A stretch of 64,000 bases of DNA from Ligustrum vulgare (Eukaryota > Streptophyta > Magnoliopsida > Lamiales > Oleaceae), in assembly GCA_963555705.1 (NCBI GenBank), contig OY743172.1, positions 17,793,446-17,857,445 of the forward strand, in the 5' to 3' direction. A program made the translations under genes and the position numbers. The notes beneath the pieces are model-generated. The model saw nothing but the letters and a program-made list of their open reading frames with translations, did no database searches and was not told the DNA's origin. Positions 63,444 to 64,000 of the stretch are shown here, one piece after another; position 1 is the stretch's first letter, and every line of letters begins with the position of its first letter.

Positions 63444-64000
63444 TGATAAGTGTATTTTATACACTTATTTGTATGTCTAAATTAGGATTAATTATTGTCG
63501 TTTGGGAATATTTGCTATTTAATTTATGTTTATTTGTTTACCTTTCAGAAAATGTCCCAATTGAAGAAGAATGAAGCAATTAATGGAAAAATGACACGAT
63601 TGGATGTTAATTGGAGCTAAATTGGATAAGTGAGGAGTTTGTGACAACAACCGGGAAACATGCTTGGTGCCAAATTGACTAAATTAGAGGTTGGAGGACC
63701 TAATTGAAGGAATTAAGAGCTTAAATGGGCAAATCAAGAAGAAGATAAAGTTAAGGGACTAAATCGCAACAATTGAGAGTTGAGGACTGAAGGTGCAATT
63801 AAAAGTCAGGGACTAACTTGCACAGCCGGAAGAATGATGAAGTCGCGATCGCTGGTCATACACCAAGCGATCGCGAGAAGACGCAAAATTGTAACCCGAG
63901 AGTTTTAGGGTCAAGCACGCGATCGCTAGGGTTGAAGCCACGCGATCGCGTGGCTTTCCGGCTAGGCCGACTGTGGGCTTTTTCTCGCGATTTTTATCAG
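63444..64000 (+). repeat. LTR start, plus strand, running off the window
   Basis: Starts TGATAAGTGTAT with the inverted ATACACTTAT inside it, as in the LTRs at 50522 and 52635 but in the opposite orientation. It interrupts the gag remnant of the old copia element. The U3 contains CGCGATCG palindromes at 63843-63960. The TATA box and the rest of the LTR lie beyond the window. Confidence 0.75.
63840..63960 (+). promoter_or_regulatory. GCGATCGC palindrome cluster in LTR U3
   Basis: GTCGCGATCGCTGG, AAGCGATCGCGAG, ACGCGATCGCTAGG and CCACGCGATCGCGTGG: four CGATCG cores in 120 bp of otherwise unremarkable sequence. Confidence 0.55.

Overview
This is plant nuclear DNA, most likely from a eudicot. 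The window is AT-rich and spliced, with GT..AG introns. It is packed with Ty1/copia retrotransposons, solo LTRs, CACTA transposons, Helitron relics and MITEs. Only two genes look intact and recognisable: a single-exon GT8 galacturonosyltransferase-like (GATL) gene on the minus strand (8796-9830), and a seven-exon FORKED1-like / VAN3-binding-type gene on the plus strand (43090-48794). A third, unrecognised spliced gene or pseudogene lies on the minus strand (about 31920-35490). The species cannot be named from the sequence.

Layout. 1-1369: AT-rich repeats with two Helitron-like 3' ends. 1925-4874: an internally deleted LTR retrotransposon with target-site duplication (TSD) AGATG. 5019-5756: a solo LTR with TSD TTTCC. 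6843-7557: a fold-back element and a MITE. 8796-10003: the GATL gene and its promoter. 10211-20660: a decayed Helitron-type PIF1 helicase / RPA1-like region. A copia element (10951-19644, TSD TTTTC) sits inside the helicase, and a 2.7 kb solo LTR (14720-17414, TSD TTACA) sits inside that copia element. 21222-22165: another solo LTR. 22954-26787: a non-autonomous CACTA element with TSD TAT. 26950-27360: a Helitron helicase fragment abutting a fragment of the N-degron E3 ligase gene PRT6. 27990-31900: mostly featureless with microsatellites. 35791-36947: a short CACTA element with TSD TTT. 37380-41262: a broken copia element with its 3' LTR. 42919-48794: the FORKED1-like gene, whose 3.9 kb second intron is full of MITEs. 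49620-63443: one very old minus-strand copia element cut apart by two solo LTRs of one family and by a 7.5 kb block of other repeats. From 63444: a further LTR running off the end of the window.

Three patterns deserve attention. First, at least six LTRs here, from several families, carry clusters of GC-rich CpG-containing palindromes (cores CGGCCG, CGATCG, CGGTCG) in an otherwise AT-rich U3, about 60-110 bp upstream of the LTR TATA box. Second, an RPA1-like OB-fold reads in frame, without a stop, into a Helitron/PIF1 helicase segment. Third, a PRT6 exon fragment is joined to another Helitron helicase fragment, the mark of gene capture. No tRNA, rRNA, CRISPR array or organellar gene was seen.
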